Shown here one piece after another: positions 1 to 7,957 of a DNA stretch of 64,000 nucleotides. Position numbers and translations under genes: made by a program. Position 1 is the stretch's first letter. Each line of letters starts with the position of its first letter. The notes under the pieces were generated by a model, which saw only the letters and a list, made by a program, of their open reading frames with translations, ran no database searches and was not told the DNA's origin. The DNA lies in the NCBI RefSeq assembly GCF_900103285.1, contig NZ_FNGS01000003.1, forward strand, positions 725,698 to 789,697. Reading direction: 5' to 3'. Origin of the DNA: Siphonobacter aquaeclarae. Its GTDB lineage: Bacteria; Bacteroidota; Bacteroidia; Cytophagales; Spirosomataceae.

Positions 1-1004
1 AGGTAGGCGGAGTTGCTCTTGGGAGACGTTGCCAGGTAGATGGTGGCCTCTGCCAGCGGAATGCGGCCTTCGGGCATACCCAGCATCCGGACGGCCTGAA
101 AGCAGCTTTCAGCGAGAAGCAGCGCGTTGGGATTGGCCAGACCGATGTCTTCGGCGGCGGAGATGAGCAGCCGCCGGGCGATAAACTCAACATCCTCGCC
201 GCCCTCCAGCATCCGGGCCAGGTAATAAATAGCCGCGTTGGGGTCCGAACCCCGGATCGACTTGATGAGGGCGGAGGCCATGTCGTAATGTGCCTCGCCG
301 CCTTTGTCGTACAGGGCGATGTTTTGCTGGACTTTCTCCATCACCAGTTCATTGGTAATGGACAGCGGTTCGCCGGCCCGCTGGTAGTTGGTGATGAGTT
401 CGAGGATGTTGTAGAGTTTGCGTCCGTCGCCGCCGGAGAGCTGGAGCATGGCGTCGTATTCGTCTACCCGGATATCCCGGTCTTTGAGGTACTCGTCGGA
501 CGCCAGCGCCCGGTTCGCCATTTCAATCAGTTCCTCCTGTTCGAGGGAACGGAGAACATAGACCTGGCAGCGGGACAAAAGCGCCGGAATGACTTCGAAG
601 GAAGGGTTTTCGGTCGTCGCCCCGATTAATGTGACGATACCCCGTTCGACGGCACTGAGAAGTGAGTCCTGCTGGGATTTGGAAAACCGGTGGATTTCGT
701 CGATAAAGAGAATCGGGCTGGCTGACTGAAAGAAGCGCTGTTTCTGTGCAGCGTCGATGGTTTCCCGGATGTCTTTTACACCGGAATTGATTGCCGAAAG
801 GCTGAAAAACGGAACCTTGAGGGATTGGGCGAGGAGCGTCGCCAGGGTGGTTTTTCCCACGCCGGGTGGCCCCCAGAGGATCATCGAAGGGATCCGCTGG
901 CTATCAATGGCCTGACGGAGCACCGCCCGCGGACCGAGGAGGTGCTTCTGGCCAATGTATTCGTCGAGCGTCTTCGGACGCATTCGTTCTGCTAAGGGTT
1001 GCAT
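1..1004 (-). CDS. rarA: Replication-associated recombination protein A (AAA+ ATPase), C-terminus cut off
   Basis: Translating the minus strand from the ATG at 1004 gives an open frame of 334 codons that runs off the left edge of the window. It begins [19 protein letters not shown] and holds a Walker A motif GPPGVGKT near residue 50, a Walker B FIDEIHRF near 100 and a sensor motif GATTENPSF, the pattern of RarA/MgsA, a clamp-loader-like ATPase acting at stalled replication forks. The family is usually about 420-450 residues, so roughly the last quarter is missing here. It diverges from the gene at 1399. Family identity is seen in the sequence; the role at forks is family knowledge. Confidence 0.93.
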   Translation of the reverse strand, partial: MQPLAERMRPKTLDEYIGQKHLLGPRAVLRQAIDSQRIPSMILWGPPGVGKTTLATLLAQSLKVPFFSLSAINSGVKDIRETIDAAQKQRFFQSASPILFIDEIHRFSKSQQDSLLSAVERGIVTLIGATTENPSFEVIPALLSRCQVYVLRSLEQEELIEMANRALASDEYLKDRDIRVDEYDAMLQLSGGDGRKLYNILELITNYQRAGEPLSITNELVMEKVQQNIALYDKGGEAHYDMASALIKSIRGSDPNAAIYYLARMLEGGEDVEFIARRLLISAAEDIGLANPNALLLAESCFQAVRMLGMPEGRIPLAEATIYLATSPKSNSAY

Positions 1005-1398
1005 GGCTTCGTGATTCAGACTTCTAAGTTAACAGATCAGGCGTAACCCGCCGAGGTCAACCGTTTTCAACAGAATAGGCTATACAAATATCAGGACTGT
1101 CCCATTCCACAGGAGGAATGAAAAGCAGGTATTTATACTTAAGTGTTTTCCCCTGTTTTTGTCCGGGTTTTTCCGTGTTTTGATCGGTTCGGGTTGGTTA
1201 TCTGTTAAGGGAGGGTGAAAATTTACATTCTGTTATTCCATTTCGGGATAGCAGCGATCCGGCCCGTTTGAACACGAATCTTTTGGTTGTCCAGTTATCC
1301 GCTGCCAATGAAAGCTAGTTGTGTACGGGCCGGCGCCGCGCTGCCGGATGGTTTTCCCCTGATCGGGGTATTATGGTTTCACTCGTGTTGTGGATGGA
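1005..1398. other. Divergent intergenic region, no gene seen
   Basis: This gap of about 390 bases separates divergent genes. On the minus strand GATATTTG near 1090 is one base off the TAnnTTTG -7 element and could serve rarA, but no TTG is seen at the right distance. No tRNA-like fold, long palindrome or convincing small ORF was noticed. Confidence 0.4.
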
Positions 1399-2055
1399 AT
1401 GAGTGCTGAAGAGTGGCTGAGGCATTTGTCGGCCGGGAGCGTATTGGTTCCCTTCGGAATCAGTTTGTATCGTTTCCGGGCGAAAGGATATGGCTGGCTG
1501 ACCGCTTACCTGCTGGTGGCCGTGCTGGCAGAGGCGGCCGGCACCTATACCTACTTCTCCGGTTATGCAGATAACCTGTTCGTGTACAACCTGTTTACGA
1601 TCGGAGAGCTGACCTGTCTGGGGTTGTTTCTCCGGACGCTGGTGAGGACGTCGTGGATGCGGAAAGGAATGCTCGGCGCCATCCTTGCTTTTGACCTGGC
1701 GGCGGCTGTCCGGTATGTCCGGGACCCGTACGGGTACGATAACGTCACCTGGGGTTTGTCAAATGCCCTGCTGATCGTGTTTGTATTGCTGTTTTTTGTG
1801 GATTTGCTGCGGAGATCCGACGAGGTAGAACGATTGGGGCAATATCCCCCTTTCTGGATCGCCTCGGGTATGCTGCTCTTTTTTTCGGGCACTATGCTGA
1901 CGTATTTCTTTGGCACCTATGTCATTCAGAATTACCGGTTACTCGGAGATTTGTGGCGACTGGGCCGCTGGCTGAACATCCTGTTTCACCTGCTGGTTTC
2001 CATCGGACTGCTGAAAATCTCCCTGCCGGACACCGCCCGACCCGTTCGCCGATGA
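1399..2055 (+). CDS. Hypothetical membrane protein with about seven TM segments
   Basis: A 218-residue hydrophobic protein with segments near residues 10-24, 33-53, 60-81, 91-106, 119-137, 152-175 and 187-206. The frame can open at GTG 1390, but the ATG at 1399 three codons later is the likelier start. The family is not recognised. The next gene starts inside its stop codon (ATGA overlap), and a histidine kinase and response regulator follow, so it is probably co-transcribed with them and could be a membrane sensing partner. That role is inference from context only. Confidence 0.75.
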   Translation: MSAEEWLRHLSAGSVLVPFGISLYRFRAKGYGWLTAYLLVAVLAEAAGTYTYFSGYADNLFVYNLFTIGELTCLGLFLRTLVRTSWMRKGMLGAILAFDLAAAVRYVRDPYGYDNVTWGLSNALLIVFVLLFFVDLLRRSDEVERLGQYPPFWIASGMLLFFSGTMLTYFFGTYVIQNYRLLGDLWRLGRWLNILFHLLVSIGLLKISLPDTARPVRR

Positions 2056-2216
2056 CTGCTTCCTTGTATACTATCCTGCTTGTCGGATCGGTCGCGCTCG
2101 TAAGCCTGTCGCTGATCATCATCTGCCTTGTTTTCTACCTTCACCGGCAGATGACCCGGCCGGGTGGAAGCGGCTTCACTACTATTTTTTACGCTCGTCG
2201 AACGTATGGACAATAG
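2052..2216 (+). CDS. 54-residue single-TM protein, coupled to the kinase operon
   Basis: This small gene begins in an ATGA overlap with the stop of the upstream membrane-protein gene and ends at the TAG of 2214-2216, overlapping the kinase start by 11 bases. It has one strong hydrophobic segment at about residues 6-26, a short basic stretch, then a glycine-rich polar tail. The tight overlaps on both sides support real translation. No family is recognised; a small regulator or partner of the kinase is possible but unproven. Confidence 0.6.
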   Translation: MTASLYTILLVGSVALVSLSLIIICLVFYLHRQMTRPGGSGFTTIFYARRTYGQ

Positions 2217-3027
2217 CCCGAACGAAGCTTTCCGGCTGGCTATCGCTGCCGGAGTCGCCATGATCATTCTCATGGCAGGCTTCATCGTGCTCTTTCTCAT
2301 CGTCTACAAGCGGAAACAGGATAAACAGCGGAGCCTTGTCCGCGAGCTTGAGGAGCAGCACCAGAAGGAGCTGCTCGAAGCCAGCCTGCGCTCTCAGGAG
2401 GTTGAGGCGCAGCGTATTGCCGCTGACCTGCATGACGACATCGGGACGCTGCTGTCGGCGACACGCATGAGCTTTTCCCTCGTCACCCGCCACGTCGACG
2501 ATACCCAGGAGTCCCGCGAGAGCGTCGAACAAACCAAAAAACTACTGGAAGAGGCCGTGGAGAACGTCCGGAAACTGACGAAAGATCTCCAGCCTCCAGC
2601 CCTGGAAAAACTCGGACTTGCCATTGCCCTGCAGGAGCTGGTCCGGAAGCTCCAGCAGGCCAACCCTGCTCTTGCCATTGAGTTTGAACAGGAAGGGATG
2701 CAGGGCGACCGCCTGGAAAAAGCCATCGAACTGACTCTGTACCGCGTTGCGCAGGAATTGCTGCACAACAGCCTCAAGCATGCGCGGGCGGATCGCATCG
2801 ATCTGCACCTCATCCGTCAGAAACAACGTCTTCTCTTTACCCTTGCCGACGACGGGGTAGGGTATGATCCCCAGGAAGTACAACTGCGGGGAGCCAATGC
2901 CGGCCTCGGGCTCAAGAATATAGAAAGCCGGTTGAACGTTGTCGGCGGACATGTTATTTTTGAAACCTCGCCGGGTAAAGGGACGCTCGCCATTGTCGAT
3001 ATTCCGCTCCCTCCGGAACAACGCTGA
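2206..3027 (+). CDS. Sensor histidine kinase, HisKA_3 / NarL-partner type
   Basis: A 273-residue kinase from ATG 2206; an upstream GTG at 2164 is in frame but less likely. A single TM lies at residues 11-33, a coiled-coil linker at 38-70, and the dimerisation/phosphoacceptor region carries DLHDDIG with His76. The ATP-binding domain shows an N-box-like ELLHNSLKHA, DDGVGYD and GLGLKNIESR. There is almost no extracytoplasmic region, so input may come from the membrane or from the two upstream membrane proteins. It would phosphorylate the response regulator that starts 6 bases downstream. Confidence 0.93.
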   Translation: MDNSPNEAFRLAIAAGVAMIILMAGFIVLFLIVYKRKQDKQRSLVRELEEQHQKELLEASLRSQEVEAQRIAADLHDDIGTLLSATRMSFSLVTRHVDDTQESRESVEQTKKLLEEAVENVRKLTKDLQPPALEKLGLAIALQELVRKLQQANPALAIEFEQEGMQGDRLEKAIELTLYRVAQELLHNSLKHARADRIDLHLIRQKQRLLFTLADDGVGYDPQEVQLRGANAGLGLKNIESRLNVVGGHVIFETSPGKGTLAIVDIPLPPEQR

Positions 3028-3033
3028 CTCGTT

Positions 3034-3687
3034 ATGAATGAAGAAATCCGTCTGGCCATTGCCGATGACCACGCCCTTTTCCGGCGCGGACTCGCCAATA
3101 TCCTGCGAACCTATCCCGGTATTCAGGTTATCATCGAAGCCCAGGATGGCCAGGACCTCCTCAACCAGATGGCTCTTTCTGTGCCGGATGTCGTCCTGCT
3201 CGACCTGCAGATGCCTGTCCTCGATGGTATCAAGACGACCGAGCAGCTGAAGCAGCACCATCCTTCCGTCAAAATCATCATTATTTCGATGCACGATGAG
3301 GACGGCTTCGTGACCCATCTCATGGAGCTGGGTGCAAACGGCTACCTCGTCAAAGACAGCGATCCGGACGAAGTAGCGCTTGCGGTACAGACCGTCGTCC
3401 GGGAAGACTATTACTACGGCGCATTTCTCACAAAAGTGATGCATCGCCGCATGGTAGAGCGTACGCGTCCGAAAAAGCCGTCATTCAGCCACCTGACACA
3501 GCTCAGTGACCGGGAAGTGGAAGTACTTCAGCTTATTTGTGAAGGGCTGACCAATGCCCAGATTGCCGGAAAGCTGTTTCTGAGCGATCGCACGGTTGAA
3601 GGGCACCGTACCCGGATCATGGAGAAAATCGGCGCGAAAAATACCGCCGCCATGGTCGTCTACGCCGTGAAAAACGGCATCTTCTAA
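3034..3687 (+). CDS. NarL/FixJ-type response regulator with LuxR HTH
   Basis: A 217-residue protein with a receiver domain at residues 5-122 (acidic pair DD at 11-12, phosphoacceptor Asp57 in LLDLQMP, conserved Lys in VKDSD) and a C-terminal LuxR-type HTH at about 150-212 (LSDREVEVLQLICEGLTNAQIA). It starts 6 bases after the kinase, so the two form a cognate pair. Its target genes are not evident. Its stop overlaps the stop of the convergent gene by four bases (CTAA). Confidence 0.95.
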   Translation: MNEEIRLAIADDHALFRRGLANILRTYPGIQVIIEAQDGQDLLNQMALSVPDVVLLDLQMPVLDGIKTTEQLKQHHPSVKIIIISMHDEDGFVTHLMELGANGYLVKDSDPDEVALAVQTVVREDYYYGAFLTKVMHRRMVERTRPKKPSFSHLTQLSDREVEVLQLICEGLTNAQIAGKLFLSDRTVEGHRTRIMEKIGAKNTAAMVVYAVKNGIF

Positions 3688-4076
3688 CGCTGAAAGAAAT
3701 CCCCGCTCGGAATCCGGGTAAGGCCCAGCACCGGCAGGTTGTATAAATACACCCAGGACCGCAGGGGCGTCCCGTCAGCCAGCCGTACCGGCTCTATCCG
3801 CCGGAGGTAATCCGAATGATCTTCGTCATGGGGATAGTACCCCTCGTACGGGTCCAGTTCGGCAAAAATCCGCTCCGGCTGATGCAGGCGGTACACTTCT
3901 CCCTTTACCTGCTCCATGGAATGATCCGAACGGATCAGTGCGGGATACCAGTCAATCAGATAGAGTTTGCCCTGCAGGGTGGCTTCCCCCAGCCATTCGG
4001 CGTGTTGCTCCAGCACGCGGTTCATGCTGTGGCCCGCCGTCTTCCGGAGCGTTCCGTAAACAAACAGGTGTTCCAT
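3684..4076 (-). CDS. AIG2-like gamma-glutamylcyclotransferase family protein
   Basis: A 130-residue protein opening with LFVYGTLR, the substrate-loop signature of the AIG2/GGCT fold, and carrying ELDPYEGYYP, in which Glu78 matches the usual catalytic glutamate. Family members release 5-oxoproline from gamma-glutamyl compounds, but small bacterial members are mostly uncharacterised, so the substrate is open. It is monocistronic and convergent with the response regulator. Confidence 0.85.
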   Translation of the reverse strand: MEHLFVYGTLRKTAGHSMNRVLEQHAEWLGEATLQGKLYLIDWYPALIRSDHSMEQVKGEVYRLHQPERIFAELDPYEGYYPHDEDHSDYLRRIEPVRLADGTPLRSWVYLYNLPVLGLTRIPSGDFFQR

Positions 4077-4107
4077 ATGACATTGGAGAATATACGTCGT
4101 TCAAAGG

Positions 4108-4133
4108 CAAAGCCGCCCAAGCGAGCGGCTTTG
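4108..4133 (-). terminator. Hairpin downstream of the 4171-4515 gene
   Basis: A 9-bp inverted repeat (CAAAGCCGC at 4108-4116 with GCGGCTTTG at 4125-4133) and an 8-base loop lie just past the 4171-4515 gene. There is no clear T-run, so its strength as a terminator is uncertain. TGCCTTTG, a near-match to a -7 element for the next gene, overlaps its left arm on the minus strand. Confidence 0.4.
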
Positions 4134-4170
4134 TCCCAACTAACCCTTAACCAAAACTATAATATCGGAA

Positions 4171-4515
4171 TCATACCCGGCACGGGTAGAGTGAAGCATG
4201 TGATTGTTTGGGCGTTGCGGCCATTTCCTCATTCGACGTAAACAGGTGCACTGCCCATCCCAGCAAGAGGGATACCAGAGAATGCGTCACGGTCTGATAA
4301 GAACCGGAAGCGGCTGATTTGCTGTCGCTTTCGTTGCGGCTCTGTTGTTTGGGGTGAACCAACCGGCTGGTTTTCTGTGCCAGTTTGCTCACAATACCCC
4401 GACCACTATACAACCGGTGAGGCGTGCCCATGCTGTATCCTTGTACGGATGTAACCAGCAGAAGGGCTACCATCAGGAATGAAATCTTGCGGAATGCGGA
4501 ACGAAAGAACTTCAT
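4171..4515 (-). CDS. Small exported hypothetical protein
   Basis: A 114-residue protein with a signal-peptide-like start (basic n-region, hydrophobic core to about residue 24, ending near SVQGYS) and a second hydrophobic stretch at about 79-93. A good Bacteroidota promoter lies about 110 bases upstream, which supports expression. No family is recognised. The middle is rich in Ser, Lys and Gln. Confidence 0.6.
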   Translation of the reverse strand: MKFFRSAFRKISFLMVALLLVTSVQGYSMGTPHRLYSGRGIVSKLAQKTSRLVHPKQQSRNESDSKSAASGSYQTVTHSLVSLLLGWAVHLFTSNEEMAATPKQSHASLYPCRV

Positions 4516-4797
4516 GGCTGTGAATAAGTTTAAAGTCGGACAGTGAAAATAGCCGGCAACTCACGGTTCTCTTCTCGGTTCGGGACGATTGGTTATCCCT
4601 TCTCGTGACTGCCTTTAGCTGAATGAACGATACAAATATAGGGTGTCGTTAGGTACTTTGCAATACATGGTACCTTCTTTTTTCGACTTCCGTTTACAAA
4701 CGGTTTTTTTTCGGGTTGAAAGGTTCCGTCTCCGGAGGAAATCATTGACTTTCTAAGCAATAGATGCGATAAAAGAGAGCCGCGTTGCACGAAGGGC
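4516..4797. other. Intergenic region, mostly leader of the 4171-4515 gene
   Basis: The left part is the apparent 5' leader of the minus-strand gene at 4171-4515 and contains its promoter (4633-4663). The rest, to the terminator at 4798, is AT-rich with a T-run near 4677-4712. A 68-codon frame here has no coding character I trust. Confidence 0.5.
4633..4663 (-). promoter_or_regulatory. Bacteroidota-type promoter for the 4171-4515 gene
   Basis: On the minus strand a -33 TTG (4661-4663) is followed after 20 bases by TATATTTG (4633-4640), an exact TAnnTTTG -7 element. Predicted transcription starts near 4627, giving a leader of about 110 bases. Confidence 0.75.
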
Positions 4798-4836
4798 AAA
4801 AAAAAATCCCTCGGACCACAGGGCGAAGGGATTTTT
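4798..4836 (-). terminator. Intrinsic terminator of the CBM48 gene
   Basis: On the minus strand a 10-bp stem (AGGGATTTTT at 4827-4836 against AAAAATCCCT at 4802-4811) is followed by a run of T residues, about 20 bases after the stop codon of the gene at 4857-5165. Confidence 0.85.
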
Positions 4837-4856
4837 AAGCAGAAAGAGCAGAATTC

Positions 4857-5165
4857 TTACAGAACCAGCACAGAGTTTTGGTCGGTAGAGATGCCGCTGG
4901 CGACAAATTTGTCGGCCTGCACATCGTTCAGCCAGGTCTCTCCGTCTACCAGGTAACGGAATTGAAATTCCTTTCCGGCATCCAGTTCCACCGTTCCCTT
5001 GAACGATCCATCCTTTTGCTTCTTCAGCGGGGTTGCTGAGGAATCCCAGTCGTTGAATTCACCTAATACCGCTACTGTCTTGGCTCCGTTTGCGTTTTCA
5101 GCTTCCAGTGAAAACGTCACCTTGCAGACAGGCTTGCTTTTGAGAAATTGCTTCGACAGACTCAT
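4857..5165 (-). CDS. CBM48 / AMPK-type glycogen-binding domain protein
   Basis: A 102-residue protein consisting almost entirely of one CBM48 (isoamylase early-set) domain: KVTFSLEAE, VAVLGEFNDW, then GKEFQFRYLVDG. Such domains bind alpha-glucans in glycogen-branching enzymes and AMPK beta subunits; free-standing copies are common in Bacteroidota, with unclear function. It has its own promoter and terminator and no glycogen-metabolism neighbours. No signal peptide is seen, so it is probably cytoplasmic. Confidence 0.85.
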   Translation of the reverse strand: MSLSKQFLKSKPVCKVTFSLEAENANGAKTVAVLGEFNDWDSSATPLKKQKDGSFKGTVELDAGKEFQFRYLVDGETWLNDVQADKFVASGISTDQNSVLVL

Positions 5166-5196
5166 GGATTAATTAGCCAGGTTTGGTTATCGAAGG

Positions 5197-5227
5197 CAAA
5201 TATGCAATACAGATTAATACGAAACAA
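5197..5227 (-). promoter_or_regulatory. Promoter of the CBM48 gene
   Basis: On the minus strand a TTG (5225-5227) lies 20 bases upstream of CATATTTG (5197-5204), one base off TAnnTTTG. Spacing and distance to the start codon fit. Confidence 0.65.
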
Positions 5228-5350
5228 CTGATAATCAGAAATTTAAAGACATTCAAACATGGAAATATACTATTTTAAATAAATTCTTCGGAAAGTTCAA
5301 CTTCCCGGGCCGGTTAGCATTTGTCAGCCAGCCGACCCGAAAACCGGCCT

Positions 5351-6163
5351 CTATTCGAGCTGAAAGGCAATCGGAAGGTTGAACCGGCATTTGACAGCCA
5401 TATTCTGCTGCCGGCCGGGCTTCCACCGGGGCATTTTCCGAAGTACCCGCATCGCCTCTTCGTCGCACCCGAATCCGATACCTTTCTGTATTTCTACAGA
5501 TGAAATACTACCGTCTTTGTCGACCACAAATGACAGGTATACCTTCCCCGCGATACCCGCCTGCTGGGCCTGCGGCGGATAGCGCAGGTTATCCCGGAGA
5601 AATTTGGCCATCGCATCGGCGCCGCCGGGGTACTCAGGGTGTATTTCGACGTTGACGATCGGCAGATCATCCTTTTCCGTCGGCTTGACTTCGACAATAT
5701 CCTCTTTTTTCGGTCCCTTTCCATCCGAAAGCTCAATCGCCGTCGGCAGGTCTACCCCGTCCAGGATCGTTTGCTGCCCGGCCTGGTGTTGTTTCAGCTG
5801 GTCCTGTGTGGCGATAAACACATCCTCCGGTACGTCTTCATTCGGGACAATCTCCGGAGGCAGGGTCTGATACGTATTCAGGACAGGTGCTTCCTGCTGC
5901 GGCGGCGGTTCGGGCAGGGGGATGTCTTTCGCTTCTTCCGGCGCTTCGATCGGCGTCGGTTTGGGTAGTACCGTCAGCTTGTAACTCTTCTCGGCAGGCT
6001 TGATCATGCCCATCAGCACCGGTGTAAACAGCCCGGCCGAAAACAGGCTGACGCCGATGATCGTCGCCCGGAAAGCAAACTTCCCATAACTGTGCCGCAG
6101 GTCGTACGCCCCGTACGCGCGGTTGCGGTTCTCAAACAGGTAATCATCCAGCGTCATAGCCAT
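5351..6163 (-). CDS. Energy transducer TonB
   Basis: A 270-residue protein with a cytoplasmic N-terminus (TLDDYLFENRNRAYGAYDLR, typical of Bacteroidota TonB), one TM at about 32-53, a proline-rich span at about 66-92 and a TonB C-terminal domain at about 175-270 with YPGGADAM and KGIGFGCDEEA. It would transmit proton-motive force to outer-membrane receptors such as the one at 19358. It follows the TPR gene, but a terminator lies between them and it has its own upstream palindrome nearly identical to the operator before blaI. Confidence 0.93.
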   Translation of the reverse strand: MAMTLDDYLFENRNRAYGAYDLRHSYGKFAFRATIIGVSLFSAGLFTPVLMGMIKPAEKSYKLTVLPKPTPIEAPEEAKDIPLPEPPPQQEAPVLNTYQTLPPEIVPNEDVPEDVFIATQDQLKQHQAGQQTILDGVDLPTAIELSDGKGPKKEDIVEVKPTEKDDLPIVNVEIHPEYPGGADAMAKFLRDNLRYPPQAQQAGIAGKVYLSFVVDKDGSISSVEIQKGIGFGCDEEAMRVLRKMPRWKPGRQQNMAVKCRFNLPIAFQLE

Positions 6164-6168
6164 GATTG

Positions 6169-6186
6169 AAACTAATTTTTTAGTTG
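6169..6186. promoter_or_regulatory. BlaI-type operator copy upstream of tonB
   Basis: AAACTAATTTTTTAGTTG is a palindrome (AACTAA, TTTT, TTAGTT) only a few bases before the tonB start. It matches the palindrome in the blaI promoter (AAACTAATATTTTAGTTT, 9675-9692) at 16 of 18 positions. A shared repressor is inferred. Confidence 0.65.
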
Positions 6187-6191
6187 ATAGA

Positions 6192-6222
6192 GATGAAAAG
6201 AAAGGCCCGTTTTACCGGGCCC
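6192..6222 (-). terminator. Terminator after the TPR gene
   Basis: On the minus strand GGCCCG (6216-6221) pairs with CGGGCC (6204-6209) across a 6-base loop and is followed by TTTCTTTT. It lies between the TPR gene and tonB, so tonB probably has a separate start. Confidence 0.7.
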
Positions 6223-6240
6223 GGTGGTCAGGTGTGTGTA

Positions 6241-7497
6241 TTATTTTCGGGTGGTATCGGGCTGGATGGGGATGGTATCCTGGGCTACGGCCGTCGGTGC
6301 TTCTTTGCCGGCAGGTGTCCCGTTCTGAAGTACGGCAACCCGCTGCAAAACTTTCGGAACACAGCTGCAATCACTTACATCTGCAGGCCTGGCGACGGCC
6401 GGGTTGGCTTTCACCTTCCTGCATTCGTCCAATACCTCCTGATAATAAACAAGCGACATCCGCTTGTCCCGCGTCTCCAGCAGCTGGCCGAGCCGGTAGG
6501 CGGCCTTGGGTCTTTTGTATCGGGTATACACATCCTGGAGCGTCCGGATCGCCGCCTGAATACCTGACGGCTGCAGAATCATCGCTTCTACCTGGCCCAT
6601 ACGGTAATCCGGTACCCGTACGGAGGCAATATCGATGGCTGCCTCCCAATGTGAAAAGGCACTTTCTCCCGGCTGGGGCAGATCTTTCCGTTCCAGCAGC
6701 AGGAGAGCCGTTGCCATACCGGCGTGATCCGTTTCGGTTTCTTCGAGATCAAGCAATCGCTGAAACGTACGCACAGACGCATGTAAACTATCAATATGGT
6801 AGTACGCAACACCGAGCAGCCGCTGAAAATAGGACGACGTATCGCCGAGGGCCATGGTTCTGCGAACCGTCTCAACCAGGCCCGCATGCGCATCCTGCCG
6901 GTACTGAAGCCGGGCCTGAAGCTGAAGCATCCGGATGGAATTGCTGTCGAGCTCCATTCCCCGCCGGATATAGGGGATAGCTTCTTTGTGCCTGCCGGTT
7001 TCCAGCAGAATCCGGGCGCTTTCTGCCAGTGCTTCCTGATCGTCCGGGTTTCGTTGCAGGGCCTTTTGGTAGTATGGCAACGCTTTTTCGCGGGCACCCA
7101 TCCGGACGGTCTGATACCCTGCCTGCCGGTAATAGAAACCGTTTGTCGAATCAAGGTGGATCAGGTGCTGGTAGTACCCGAAGGCTTTTACATACTGGAA
7201 GTCTTTTTCGGCGATAAGTGCGAGTTGGTTCAACGCGTCAGGCTGGTCCGGGGTGCTTTGGAGAATGGTTTCATAGACGCCTTTCGCCGCCGACCACTGC
7301 CCCAACCGCTGCCGTACGCTTCCCAGTTGGAGCCAGACAGCCTTGCTGGTATCTTTTTCGGCCAGTTTCTGAAGGATAGTCGCCGAGCGGGTGTAGTCGC
7401 CCCGGCGGATCAGTTCCTGGGCTTCTGTCCAGGGATCTGTTTGTGCGGCGGCTGGTACGGCCAGCCCCAGCAACAAAAACAGGCAGCGGATTCTCAT
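6241..7497 (-). CDS. Exported TPR-repeat protein
   Basis: A 418-residue protein with a signal peptide (MRIRCLFLLLGLAVPAAAQ) followed by tetratricopeptide repeats over about residues 25-330, for example KALPYYQKALQRNPDDQEALAE, cut here to the clearest repeat core YYQKALQRNPDD. Such proteins act as scaffolds in the periplasm; partners are unknown. Its ATG overlaps the stop of the upstream short TonB-domain gene by one base (TGATG), so translation is probably coupled and it belongs to the blaI cluster. Confidence 0.88.
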   Translation of the reverse strand: MRIRCLFLLLGLAVPAAAQTDPWTEAQELIRRGDYTRSATILQKLAEKDTSKAVWLQLGSVRQRLGQWSAAKGVYETILQSTPDQPDALNQLALIAEKDFQYVKAFGYYQHLIHLDSTNGFYYRQAGYQTVRMGAREKALPYYQKALQRNPDDQEALAESARILLETGRHKEAIPYIRRGMELDSNSIRMLQLQARLQYRQDAHAGLVETVRRTMALGDTSSYFQRLLGVAYYHIDSLHASVRTFQRLLDLEETETDHAGMATALLLLERKDLPQPGESAFSHWEAAIDIASVRVPDYRMGQVEAMILQPSGIQAAIRTLQDVYTRYKRPKAAYRLGQLLETRDKRMSLVYYQEVLDECRKVKANPAVARPADVSDCSCVPKVLQRVAVLQNGTPAGKEAPTAVAQDTIPIQPDTTRK

Positions 7498-7874
7498 CAG
7501 AAACGAACGATCAGGTTGAACAAACTGGCTACTTCATTGCCTTTGTTGCGGGCGGGTTGCCACACTGGCATCTCCCGGATAACCCGGACGGCTTCTTCGT
7601 CGCACCCGAACCCGATGCCTTTGACAACGCTGACAGTGGAAACAGAACCGTCTTTTTCGATCACCATTTTCACGTATACATTCCCGTGGACATGGGCCCG
7701 TCGCGCGGGTACCGGACGTTTGGTGTTGGCTTCGAGGTAATCTTTCAGCGCCAGCGTACCGCCTGGGAAGGTCGCTACCTGCTGGACCACGGTATACACG
7801 GAATCGATAGGAGCGCGGGGTACTTCAGGGGTTCCGGAAAGCGTCGCAGCGAGGCAAAAAGCAAGAAAAGTCAT
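7497..7874 (-). CDS. Short exported TonB C-terminal domain protein
   Basis: A 125-residue protein with a weak signal-like start (MTFLAFCLAATLSGT) and then only a TonB C-terminal domain: FPGGTLALKDYLE, GNVYVKMVIEKDGSV, KGIGFGCDEEAVRVI. It lacks the membrane anchor and proline-rich span of true TonB, so it probably cannot transduce energy alone. It sits between the M56-TonB fusion gene and the TPR gene and shares the KGIGFGCD motif with both other TonB-domain proteins of the cluster. Confidence 0.85.
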   Translation of the reverse strand: MTFLAFCLAATLSGTPEVPRAPIDSVYTVVQQVATFPGGTLALKDYLEANTKRPVPARRAHVHGNVYVKMVIEKDGSVSTVSVVKGIGFGCDEEAVRVIREMPVWQPARNKGNEVASLFNLIVRF

Positions 7875-7957
7875 GGTCGATAGGTTTAGCAGGAGACATG
7901 GTTTTTCATGGCCCTTCCGGGAAAGAAGGGAAAACGTGGGTGGAACAAACAGCAGAA

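Noticed and set aside
2542..3444. 300-codon minus-strand frame across the kinase and response regulator
   Set aside because: Antisense to a convincing two-component pair with intact motifs.
4593..4799. 68-codon minus-strand frame in the gap after 4515
   Set aside because: It overlaps the promoter of the 4171-4515 gene, has skewed composition and no signal or domain features.
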